In this document: one piece after another, positions 25,582 through 33,981 of the stretch | Position numbering within the stretch: the stretch's first letter is position 1 | How the letters are laid out: each line of letters begins with the position of its first letter | From: SYLG01 sp965226945 | GTDB lineage: Bacteria > Planctomycetota > Planctomycetia > Gemmatales > Gemmataceae | Assembly: GCA_965226945.1 (NCBI GenBank) | Contig: OZ245717.1 | Coordinates: forward strand, 7,130,001-7,194,000 | DNA: 64,000 nucleotides | Reading direction: 5' to 3' | The notes under the pieces: generated by a model | Told to the model about the DNA's origin: nothing | What the model saw: only the letters and a program-made list of their open reading frames with translations | The model's database searches: none | Translations under genes and position numbers: made by a program

Positions 25582-27078
25582 ATGTCGATCTCCTCTCCGC
25601 CCGTCCCCTTCACCTTGCTTCCCGAAGTCGCCGCCTTCCTTAAGGGCAGCCCCTTCGCCGGCTTTGTGGGGGGTAAGGACTTTCCCGCCGCCAGCGGTCA
25701 ACTGATTCCCACGATCGATCCCGGTACCGGGGAAAAAATCGCCGAGATCCACGAGCTGAGCGCCTTGGAAGTCGCCGCCGCGGTCGATGTGGCCAATCAG
25801 GCCTTTCCCAAGTGGTCGGCGCTCTCCCAGAAAGAACGCAGCGCCATTCTTTTAAAGCTGGCTGACGCCGTCGAAAAGAAAAAACCGGTCATCGCCCAGA
25901 TCGAGGCGCTCGAAGCGGGTAAAATCGAAGCCCAGGCGCAAGGCGATGTGCAGAACTTCGTCGACACGCTACGCTACTTCGTCAAGCTGGCCGATGGCGT
26001 GCAGACCCGCACAAAACTTGACATCCCGGGCCACGAAGCCTGGACCTACAAGACCCCCTGGGGCGTTTGCGGGTTCATCTTCCCCTGGAATTTCCCGTTT
26101 TTGCTTATCGGCTGGGGCGTTTCGCCGGCGCTGGCCGCAGGCAACACCGTGGTCATTAAGCCCGCCGAAGACACCTCCCTTTCTGCCATCTATTTGGCAA
26201 GGTTGGCCAAGGAAGCCGGCGTGCCCGATGGCGTGATCAACGTCGTGACGGGTCGCGGCGCGACGGCTGGCGCGGCGCTTTCGGCCAATCCGAAAATCAA
26301 AAGAATGTCGTTCACCGGTTCGCCCGAAGTGGGCCGCCTGGTTGCCGAGGCCTGTGGCAAAAACCTGGTGCCCGTCAAGCTGGAGCTTGGGGGCAAGGGC
26401 GCGGCGGTGGTTTTTGGCGATGTCGATGTCAATGCGACGGCCGAGAAGCTGGTCGGAGCCATCACCTTCCACACCGGCCAGGTTTGCTGCGACGCAACGC
26501 GCTGGTTCATCCAGAGCAACATCTTCGATCAGTTCGTGGAGCGCTGCAAAGAGCTTTTGGGCAAAGTCAAAATTGGCCATCAACTCGATCCCAACAGCCA
26601 GATGGGTCCAGTCGTCAATCCCAAGCAGCATGCCCGTGTACTTGGCTATCAGGAAAAGGGTCAAGCGACCGGGGCGAAATGCCTCTTCGGAGGCGGCGCG
26701 GCGACGGTCAGTGGCCTGAAGGGCAACTATGTCAAGCCGACCTTACTCGCCGGACCGCCCGACAATGTCGCCGCCCGAGAAGAGATCTTTGGGCCGGTCG
26801 CCTACCTGGTGAAGTTCGACACCGAGGAAGAAGCCATCGCATTGGCCAACGACACCGATTACGGCCTGGCCAACAGCGTCTGGACCAAGGACAAGGACCG
26901 GGCCAACCGCGTTGCCGAGGCGATGGAAGCGGGCAATAGCTGGATCAACGCGCACAATGTGTTTGCCCATGGCGTGCCCTACGGCGGCATCAAGAAAAGC
27001 GGCCTGGGCGGCGGTGTGCTTTCCATTGAAACCTTAAACGACTACTACCGCAGTACTTCGGTCGTCCGGCCTTCCTGA
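25582..27078 (+). CDS. NAD(P)-dependent aldehyde dehydrogenase
   Basis: 498 residues from ATG 25582, chosen for GAGGTAAG just upstream. All family marks are present: 'PWNFPFLLIGWGVSPALAAG', 'FTGSPEVGRLVAEACG' (cofactor loop), 'LELGGKGA' (general base Glu), 'HTGQVCCDATRWFI' with the nucleophile Cys near 302, and 'EEIFGPVAYLVKF'. Oxidises an aldehyde to an acid in the cytoplasm. It leads a run of plus-strand sugar-acid genes with a 157-base gap to the next; a weak GGCGG/CCGCC hairpin lies just after its stop. Substrate unknown. Confidence 0.93.
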   Translation: MSISSPPVPFTLLPEVAAFLKGSPFAGFVGGKDFPAASGQLIPTIDPGTGEKIAEIHELSALEVAAAVDVANQAFPKWSALSQKERSAILLKLADAVEKKKPVIAQIEALEAGKIEAQAQGDVQNFVDTLRYFVKLADGVQTRTKLDIPGHEAWTYKTPWGVCGFIFPWNFPFLLIGWGVSPALAAGNTVVIKPAEDTSLSAIYLARLAKEAGVPDGVINVVTGRGATAGAALSANPKIKRMSFTGSPEVGRLVAEACGKNLVPVKLELGGKGAAVVFGDVDVNATAEKLVGAITFHTGQVCCDATRWFIQSNIFDQFVERCKELLGKVKIGHQLDPNSQMGPVVNPKQHARVLGYQEKGQATGAKCLFGGGAATVSGLKGNYVKPTLLAGPPDNVAAREEIFGPVAYLVKFDTEEEAIALANDTDYGLANSVWTKDKDRANRVAEAMEAGNSWINAHNVFAHGVPYGGIKKSGLGGGVLSIETLNDYYRSTSVVRPS

Positions 27079-27235
27079 TCGGCGGACGAACCGCCTTTCC
27101 TCTCACTACGGTTGGTCGATTTCCTCCGCGAAATCGGCTAACCGATCGGCCAGTTCAGTCTTTCACCGCATCTCAACAAAGTCATCAAAACTCCTCGGCG
27201 GAAATCACATCGGCGACGAAGTGGAGTCATTCCTC

Positions 27236-29149
27236 ATGAATCGGCTTGCGCGCATCGGATCGGGATCTGGCGGCATCGGTTGGAAATGCCTCTCGTTGGC
27301 GGTACTCTTGTTTTTGCCCTCGTGGGGCGCCGCGGCTGAACTGATTCCGCTACGCGCCGGCCCGGTGTCCATGGCCTTCGATCCGGACACGATCCTGCTG
27401 CGTTACATCAAGGTCGGCGAGCACGAAATGCTGCGTGCCATTAGCGCGCCGGTGCGCGATCAAAACTGGGCCACCGTGGGGCCCAAGCTTTCGAACTTGA
27501 AAGTCGTCAATCAAACCGATCACTTCGAGCTGACCTTCGATGTGCGCTGTAAGGAAGCGGACATCGATTTTCGCTGGAAGGGGTCGATCACCGGTAGTAA
27601 CCAGGGCGTGATTGAATATGCCTTCGACGGCGAAGCCGATTCGGCATTCAAGCGCAACAGGATCGGTTTTTGCATCCTGCATGGCCCCTCCGCCGCGGGC
27701 AAGCCGTGGGTCATCGAAACGGCCGATGGCAAGAGCTCCGAAGGCCAGTTTCCCAGTCTTATTTCGCCGAGTCAACCCGCGAAAAACTTGAAAGCGATCA
27801 CGCACGAAGTGGCGCCGGGGCTACGGGCTCGCGTCGAGATGCAAGGCGACATCTTTGAAATGGAAGATCAGCGCAACTGGACCGACGCCTCCTTCAAGAC
27901 CTACTGCACTCCGCTGTCGATTCCCTATCCCGTGGAGCTTGCCAAGGGCACGAAAGTTACTCAGAAGATTCGCATCAGCCTGGTAGGCAAGCCCGATGAT
28001 CCAAAACCGGCAACCCATGCCGGTGCCGTCCTGACTCTCACGAGCCGGGAATCGGATCTCCCGAAGTTGGGCTTGCAGATTTCCGGCGAGGTTTCCGACC
28101 TGACCGACTTGCAAATCAAGCGGCTCAAGGCGCTGAACCTCGACCATTTGCGCGTCGATTTAGCGCTGTCGGATCCGTCATTTGTAGCCCAACTGCGCCG
28201 CGCAACCGAACAAGCCAGGGAGCTGGGCGTGTCGCTGCAAGTGGGGCTGAACTTCGGGGCCGCCCCCGATTTCGCGGCGCTCCTCAAGGAGGTCCAAAAT
28301 CTCAAACCACCGGTTTCCTGGTGGCTGGTCATTGGGGTCGATGGCGCCCAGCTCAAGCGCGCCGCGAAAGAACTGGCGTCCGTCGGCGAAGGCAAAATCG
28401 GCATGACGGAAAACACCAATTTCGTCGAACTGAACCGGGGCCGCCCCGATACCAAGGTCGCCCACGCGATCGGTTTTGCCATCAACCCCCAGGTCCACTC
28501 CTTCGACAATCTTTCGATGATCGAAACGGTGTCGATGCACGCCGTGACGGTTAACAGCGCCCGCGCGTTCGCGGCCGAGCGCCCGCTTGTGATTGGGCCG
28601 ATCACCTTGCGGCCGCAGCTCATCAACGGCAAGGTGCAACCAGGTGGACCGCCGCCGGGTCGCTTTCCGATCTATCTCGATGAGCGCCAGGGGACACCCT
28701 TCGCCGCCGCCTGGACGCTGGGCAGCCTCAAGTTTTTGAGCGATTCAGGCGCGCACAGTGCGACCTATTTCGAGACGGTGGGCTGGAATGGCATCATGGA
28801 CGCCGACGATGTCAAGTCGCGTCCCGCCGGATGGCCCTCCAAATCGGGTGAGCTCTTTCCCACCTACCACCTCCTGAGTGCGCTCGGAGAGTTTACCGGT
28901 GCCAAAAGTCGAATTCTCGATTCGTCCGATCCGCTTGCGGCGGCCGGAATCCTTCTGAAAAAGGGAAACAAGACGCTGTTGCTTGTGGGGAATCTGACGA
29001 ACAAGCCGCAATCGATCACCCTTGCCGGCTTCAGCGGCAAATCGACCGCAGTCAATCTTCTTGGCGACAATCACCTGGAGGTCGTCCAGGAAGGTCCCAT
29101 CACCCTTCCGCCGTATGCCATCGCTCGAGTTGGCAGGACGATTGATTGA
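27236..29149 (+). CDS. secreted D-apionate lactonase-like protein
   Basis: About 637 residues from ATG 27236 (GGAG nine bases upstream). Export signal over the first ~35 residues (SLAVLLFLPSWGAAAEL). Residues ~40-250 are a beta-sandwich; ~270-560 a barrel with 'KRLKALNLDHLRVDLALSD', 'KIGMTENTNFVELNRGRPD', 'AHAIGFAINPQVHSFDNLSM' and 'AAWTLGSLKFLSDSGAHSAT', 'YFETVGWNGIMD'; a small C-terminal beta domain follows. From memory these blocks resemble ApnL, the D-apionate lactonase of apiose catabolism, a glycoside-hydrolase-like protein. The HpaI aldolase gene begins 23 bases after its stop, so they share a transcript. Alternative: an uncharacterised glycosidase. Confidence 0.6.
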   Translation: MNRLARIGSGSGGIGWKCLSLAVLLFLPSWGAAAELIPLRAGPVSMAFDPDTILLRYIKVGEHEMLRAISAPVRDQNWATVGPKLSNLKVVNQTDHFELTFDVRCKEADIDFRWKGSITGSNQGVIEYAFDGEADSAFKRNRIGFCILHGPSAAGKPWVIETADGKSSEGQFPSLISPSQPAKNLKAITHEVAPGLRARVEMQGDIFEMEDQRNWTDASFKTYCTPLSIPYPVELAKGTKVTQKIRISLVGKPDDPKPATHAGAVLTLTSRESDLPKLGLQISGEVSDLTDLQIKRLKALNLDHLRVDLALSDPSFVAQLRRATEQARELGVSLQVGLNFGAAPDFAALLKEVQNLKPPVSWWLVIGVDGAQLKRAAKELASVGEGKIGMTENTNFVELNRGRPDTKVAHAIGFAINPQVHSFDNLSMIETVSMHAVTVNSARAFAAERPLVIGPITLRPQLINGKVQPGGPPPGRFPIYLDERQGTPFAAAWTLGSLKFLSDSGAHSATYFETVGWNGIMDADDVKSRPAGWPSKSGELFPTYHLLSALGEFTGAKSRILDSSDPLAAAGILLKKGNKTLLLVGNLTNKPQSITLAGFSGKSTAVNLLGDNHLEVVQEGPITLPPYAIARVGRTID

Positions 29150-29172
29150 ACGGCTTCAGGAATCATTGAGCG

Positions 29173-30828
29173 ATGAAAACCAAGGCTTTGAAACGGCTTC
29201 GTGCCAAACTTGCCAAAAACGAACCGGCGTATGGGCTCTGGATCACACTGGAATCGGCGTCGATCACCGAGATGGCGGTGGCGCTGGGCATCGACTGGGT
29301 CGTGATCGATGCCGAACATGGGCACCTCGATTGGAAAGAGATCAACGAGCATGTGCGTGCCGCCATGCGCAGCGACACGGTGCTGCTTGTGCGCCTGGCC
29401 GAACGCAACACGGCACTGACCAAACGGGCGCTCGATATCGGCGCCGATGGCGTGATCATCCCTTGGGTTGAAACGGCTCAGCAACTTTCCGAGGCGATTC
29501 GCGATTGCCGTTATCCACTTGAGGGCAGGCGGGGCATTGGAGGAGAGCGTGCGACGGTTTGGGGCCAGTGTCTTGCCAAGCACACGGCCGAGGCGAATGA
29601 GCAAGTGCTTGTCGTGCCCCTGATCGAAAGCGTCGCGGCGATTGCGGAAATCCCGGCGATGTGCCAGGTCGATGGTGCCGAGATTTTTTTGTTTGGGCCC
29701 GCCGATTTTTCCGCATCGGCCGGCCATCGCGGGCAGTGGGAAGGGCCGGGGATTGCCGAGCAAATCCTCAAGCTGAAAGACACGATCCGGGCCGCGGGCA
29801 AGCAGTGCGGCGTCATGGCGACCAGCGTCGACAACTTGGTCGAGCGGCGCGATCAAGGCTTTCGCATGCTCGGGGTTGGGGCCGACGGCGGAATGTTGTT
29901 CCGTGCGCTGCATCAGGCGTTATCGGCGGTTGATCGCGACCGTGCACCCGCGCCCAGTTTGGATCCGGCCGATGGCAGCGCTTTGCGCGTACCCTTGGCC
30001 ACGCCACCCGTGGAAACGACGCCCGATCGCGACGAGGTGATGACCACGCTTGCCGAAGGCAAAAAAGTAGAACCCGCTCCCGGCGTGCTGATGGAGGCCC
30101 TGGTCGGCGAGTTCAATAGCGCACGCAACCTGACCACCGGGATCGTGACGATCGAGCCGGGGGCCATCCTCCCTTATCACACGCACCCGGCCGCCGAGTC
30201 GATCACGGTGCTCGAAGGCGAGGTCGAGGTTGCCACCGAGGGAAGGACCTATCTACTCGGGCCGCTTGACAACATCACCGTGCCCCGCTGGCTGCCCCAT
30301 CAGGCGCGCAATCCTCATTCGACGAAGGCGGCGAAATTGCATGTGGTGCTCGCGATGAGCGTGCCAGAGCGGACGCTGGTCGACCGCGCGTTCGAGGTCA
30401 AACCCATGCCGATCGACACGACCGGCTGTGACGGCTACGAGCGGGTGACTCGTTTTGCGCGCGCGGAGCGGGTGTATGGGGTTGGTCCCCGGGCCGAATT
30501 CATCGATTATTTCAATGCCGCGCTGATTCCCGGCATCGAGATGAGCGGCGGCTTTGCTCGCTTTGGCCCGGGAGGCCGGCTGCCCGATCACTTGCACGAT
30601 TTTGATGAATCGATCTGCATCATCTCGGGCGAGGCGAATTGCCTGGTCGAAGGTCGCAAGTATACTTTGAGCGATCGCGCAACCGCGATGATCCCTCGCG
30701 GCCGCGTCCACTATTTCATTAACGAATCCGATAGCACGATGGAGATGATCTGGGTCTATGCCGGCCCAATGCCCGAAAGGATCGTCGTCGCGCCCGGTTT
30801 TACTCGCGACTTGATTGCGAAACGCTAA
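29173..30828 (+). CDS. HpcH/HpaI aldolase fused to two cupin domains
   Basis: 551 residues. Residues 1-255 are a class II HpcH/HpaI aldolase: 'WVVIDAEHGHLDWKEI' (Glu48/His49), 'VLLVRLAERN', 'LDIGADGVIIPWVETAQQ', 'VVPLIESVAAIAEI' and 'LFGPADFSASAGHRG' supply the metal and pyruvate sites. After a linker, cupin 1 (~315-395) has 'ILPYHTHPAAESITVLEGE' and 'VPRWLPHQARNP'; cupin 2 (~445-530) has 'DHLHDFDESICIISGEANC' and 'MIPRGRVHYFINE'. Free-standing family aldolases are ~250 residues, so the double-cupin tail is an added module. It likely cleaves a 2-oxo sugar acid to pyruvate (or a relative) and an aldehyde, matching the aldehyde dehydrogenase nearby. Confidence 0.88.
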   Translation: MKTKALKRLRAKLAKNEPAYGLWITLESASITEMAVALGIDWVVIDAEHGHLDWKEINEHVRAAMRSDTVLLVRLAERNTALTKRALDIGADGVIIPWVETAQQLSEAIRDCRYPLEGRRGIGGERATVWGQCLAKHTAEANEQVLVVPLIESVAAIAEIPAMCQVDGAEIFLFGPADFSASAGHRGQWEGPGIAEQILKLKDTIRAAGKQCGVMATSVDNLVERRDQGFRMLGVGADGGMLFRALHQALSAVDRDRAPAPSLDPADGSALRVPLATPPVETTPDRDEVMTTLAEGKKVEPAPGVLMEALVGEFNSARNLTTGIVTIEPGAILPYHTHPAAESITVLEGEVEVATEGRTYLLGPLDNITVPRWLPHQARNPHSTKAAKLHVVLAMSVPERTLVDRAFEVKPMPIDTTGCDGYERVTRFARAERVYGVGPRAEFIDYFNAALIPGIEMSGGFARFGPGGRLPDHLHDFDESICIISGEANCLVEGRKYTLSDRATAMIPRGRVHYFINESDSTMEMIWVYAGPMPERIVVAPGFTRDLIAKR

Positions 30829-30860
30829 TTCGGTTGTTGCCTCCAGGATACATTTGAACC

Positions 30861-31907
30861 ATGACGAGTCCTTTTCGCGTCGCCCTGACTGCCGACTTTT
30901 ACGACGACGCGGGCAATCCTCGTTACGACGACTTTGGCCTCGATACCTTTAACGGTCAAAGCCACATCGCGCTTTCGAAGTTCACCGAGCATCGCGGCGA
31001 AATCACGGCCGATCAACTTGCTGGCGTGAACGCTTGCCTGGCGCTGACACCTCGGGTCAGCGCGGCAACGCTCGCCGGCAACGACGATCTGCTCGTCATC
31101 AGCCGATTCGGTGTCGGCTACGACTCGGTCGATATCGCGGCCTGCACCGCCGCGCGTGTGCTCGTCACGATCACACCGGGAGCGGTCGACCGCCCGGTCG
31201 CGGAAGCGACGATTGCCTGGATGCTTGCGCTGACGCACAACCTGCTGCAAAAAGACCGCCTGGTCCGCACCGGCGCCTGGAATGATCGCAGCCACCACAT
31301 GGGTTGCGAACTGCGCGACCGCACCCTGGGCGTCGTGGGCCTGGGAGGCATTGGCCGCAAACTGATCGAGCTTCTGCACGGCTTCGGCATGCGCCCGCCG
31401 ATCGCCTATGACCCCTTTCTGCCGGCCGACGCCGTCAGCGCGCTGGGTGTGCGTCCCGTCGGCCTGGAAGAACTGCTCGCAACCGCCGATTTCGTCTCGC
31501 TTCATTGCCCGCTCAACGAACAAACCCGCAATCTCATCGGCGCGAAAGAACTCGCGCTGATGAAACCGGGCGCTTATCTCTTAAACCTCGCCCGCGGCGG
31601 CATCATCGACGAAGACGCCCTTTACGATGCTCTTGCGAACAAACGTATCGCCGGCGCCGCCCTCGATTGCTTCGAGGTGGAACCGGTGCTCGCGCCCCAC
31701 CGTTTTGGCAACCTCGACAATGTCCTCCTCGCCCCGCACTCGATCGCCTGGACCCATGAACTTTTCCGCGACATCGGCCGCACGGCGTGTAAGAGTATTC
31801 TCGATCTGTCGCTGGGTAAACGGCCGTTCGGCGTGGTCAATCGGGCGTTACTTGAGGATGGGGAATTTCAGAAGAAGTGGGAACGGGTTCGGGAGGAAAT
31901 AAGGTAA
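30861..31907 (+). CDS. D-isomer-specific 2-hydroxyacid dehydrogenase
   Basis: 348 residues; SerA/phosphoglycerate dehydrogenase-like. NAD loop 'LGVVGLGGIGRKLIELL' near 155, substrate loop 'LVISRFGVGYDSVD', catalytic Arg in 'LLNLARGGIIDEDAL', Glu in 'ALDCFEVEPVL' and His in 'LLAPHSIAWTHEL'. Reduces or oxidises a 2-hydroxy/2-oxo acid in the cytoplasm. It begins 32 bases after the aldolase-cupin gene, so it is co-transcribed, and would supply or remove the 2-oxo acid used by the aldolase (inference). Confidence 0.92.
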   Translation: MTSPFRVALTADFYDDAGNPRYDDFGLDTFNGQSHIALSKFTEHRGEITADQLAGVNACLALTPRVSAATLAGNDDLLVISRFGVGYDSVDIAACTAARVLVTITPGAVDRPVAEATIAWMLALTHNLLQKDRLVRTGAWNDRSHHMGCELRDRTLGVVGLGGIGRKLIELLHGFGMRPPIAYDPFLPADAVSALGVRPVGLEELLATADFVSLHCPLNEQTRNLIGAKELALMKPGAYLLNLARGGIIDEDALYDALANKRIAGAALDCFEVEPVLAPHRFGNLDNVLLAPHSIAWTHELFRDIGRTACKSILDLSLGKRPFGVVNRALLEDGEFQKKWERVREEIR

Positions 31908-31992
31908 AGTATGGCCATCACGTTGCACGATATTCATGCAGCGTCTTATCTCCTAGCAAAAAATTTGATATGGTAATAGTTTTTGGATATAA

Positions 31993-32976
31993 TTAAATAC
32001 CACTGTCTCGCATTTCTCTAATGATTGGGCCAAATGCTCTGAGCAATGCTTCTTGGTGTGTCCGAAACCATTCAAATTGGCTCGGCCAAAGAGATTTATC
32101 AGTGAAATCGGCATCTTTCCTAGTATAGATTTTTTGCGTTGTCTGGGCGCTTTCCCAGGACCAAATTAGCGGAAAACCAACCTCTATCTCAATCCGCTGT
32201 TTTTGCGACTCCAGGAAGGCGAATTGATCCCTTGCTCTCTCTCCGGACAATACCAAGACAGCTCTGATTTCCGTTGGTCTCGTCCCTGATGCAGAAGCCA
32301 AGGAGCCTAGGATCGACGACAAATAGAAGCCCGATCGCCCAATTGAATGGTTGTAGTAGTGGCTCGCTGCGGGCGTTTGGCAGCGAAGAGGGCTATTGCT
32401 CGACTCCAAGCATTGCTTGTACGAAGTCCAGAATTCCAATTGTAAAGCCCTATATTCGCTTAGAGGCCCACTATTGGCAACAGACTTATGTACAGTTCGT
32501 GTCCACTCATTCGGTTGACTGACGACATTGAATTTCGGGGCGATTTGAGAATCACCGATCTGCCACAGTTCAATCTCAAGGCCGAAGAAGTTGATGTGGT
32601 CGTCCGTCCGCTCATTTAGCCAATCCAGAGCGGCCCGATGCTCCTCTGTAAACCGTTGTGCGATCCAGACGATGTTGACCGCTTGTAATCCAGCCGCGTA
32701 GGTGATCAATTGCCCAAGGTGCACATGATCCGTTCGTTCTAGCTGATTTTCTATTAGCACCCATTGGTCCGTGGCCGTGTCCTTACAGAGAATATCCGCA
32801 CGAAATGGTCCAACAGCCTTCTCCTGGGATTCTAATTCAAGGTCGATGCCGATGGTCTCGCCAACAAGACGGAGGTTTTCCTCTTGCGCAAGCCAGGGAG
32901 TGAACCCACCCGGTTCGGATAGCCAAACCTGGCGTAAATCGATTCTTCGCAACCGGCCGAGGGATGGGAGGCTCAT
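31993..32976 (-). CDS. DUF4268-type protein with PD-(D/E)XK-like N-terminal part
   Basis: About 327 residues from ATG 32976 (MSLPSLGRLRRIDLRQVW). The N-terminal half carries 'AVGPFRADILCKDTATDQW' and 'VLIENQLERTDHVHLGQL', a D...ExQ arrangement typical of restriction-like nuclease folds in DUF4268 proteins; 'NIVWIAQRFTEEHRAALDWL' follows. The C-terminal part, with an aromatic-rich segment, fits DUF4268. Such genes are often scattered near defence or mobile loci; here a repeat array lies upstream. AT content is higher than in the operon before it. Nuclease activity is inferred only. Confidence 0.7.
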   Translation of the reverse strand: MSLPSLGRLRRIDLRQVWLSEPGGFTPWLAQEENLRLVGETIGIDLELESQEKAVGPFRADILCKDTATDQWVLIENQLERTDHVHLGQLITYAAGLQAVNIVWIAQRFTEEHRAALDWLNERTDDHINFFGLEIELWQIGDSQIAPKFNVVSQPNEWTRTVHKSVANSGPLSEYRALQLEFWTSYKQCLESSNSPLRCQTPAASHYYNHSIGRSGFYLSSILGSLASASGTRPTEIRAVLVLSGERARDQFAFLESQKQRIEIEVGFPLIWSWESAQTTQKIYTRKDADFTDKSLWPSQFEWFRTHQEALLRAFGPIIREMRDSGI

Positions 32977-33179
32977 CGGGCAATCATTTCTAGATGCGGT
33001 CTGATGCAATTACTGGGATAGCGCCGAAGTTTAGGATAAGCCGAAAGCGGCGCAGGTCCATATTCTTGGCCTGCATCTCAATTGACCTCTCCCGCATCTC
33101 TGGCTGTCGGACTGAAACCATTGCCGGACAAAACCTTAATGAGCGAGGTGAAGTGTAAATGATGAGATTTTAAAGGCCA

Positions 33180-33960
33180 TTAAAAGTGTTGAATGATTCG
33201 ACATAGTCTTATTAATGAGCGAATCAGTAGCGGGTTGAGCATCGCAACCGACACTCTCTGACGTTGGTACTCGGGTGAACGGCGCAGAATCAGTGGCCTG
33301 ACGGCACACCGCTCGCCGATTCCTGCCTGTTCGTTGTTTGTTCTGATGCCTGATGCGAACGGTCTGGTTTTCGCATCGAACCTACATATTCCAGCGTGCA
33401 GAACCAGGTGAGCATAGGGCGTAAGTCCTACGATTCTAAAGATCTTCAAAAGGGTTTAATCATTCAGCATTCGTCTGAATAAAGACCGCGACCGCGACGC
33501 CGAGTGGGTGTCGTAGCTGATTCCTTGCATCGTCGGCGCCCCGGTGAACGATTCAGAATAAGTGGGCTGACGCCGCACCGCTTGCCAATTTGCGCTGGCG
33601 TCCATTGCTCGCTTGACCGGAGAACCCGCTGCAAACGGTCAACATTTCGTATCGGACCGCGACATATCAACGCACAGAGCCGGTGAGCGGAGGGCGTAAG
33701 TCCTCCGGTTCTAAAGATCTTCAATAGGATATAATGGTTCAGTACTGCCAGAGTGTTAAGCGCGACGGGAATGCGGTGTAGAAATCGCAACTGACCCTTC
33801 GTATCGTTGACACCTTGTTGCACGGCCCAGAATCAGTGGGCTGACGCCGCACCGCTCGCCAAGATCGCTGCCTATTCGATTGCTGTCTGACGCGTCCTGC
33901 GTTCCCAAATCTGTGTCTTCAAAGCGACCAATTGGATGTCGATCGCGATACACTCCTCAA
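33180..33960. repeat. ~270-bp tandem composite repeat, 2.5 copies
   Basis: Copies begin around 33200, 33470 and 33745. Each contains a core like AGAATCAGTGGGCTGACGCC (33286-33317, 33555-33586, 33829-33860); the first two copies also contain, ~115 bases later, a hairpin segment GGAGGGCGTAAGTCCTCC followed by GGTTCTAAAGATCTTCA (33401-33438, 33676-33720). The sequence between them is alignable but diverged. The same core recurs at 49.6-50.8 and 54.8-55.3 kb. No open frame is conserved across copies, so this is non-coding. The remaining bases of 33010-33981 hold no gene. Confidence 0.75.
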
Positions 33961-33981
33961 CCAAAAAGCCGCCCATCACCC

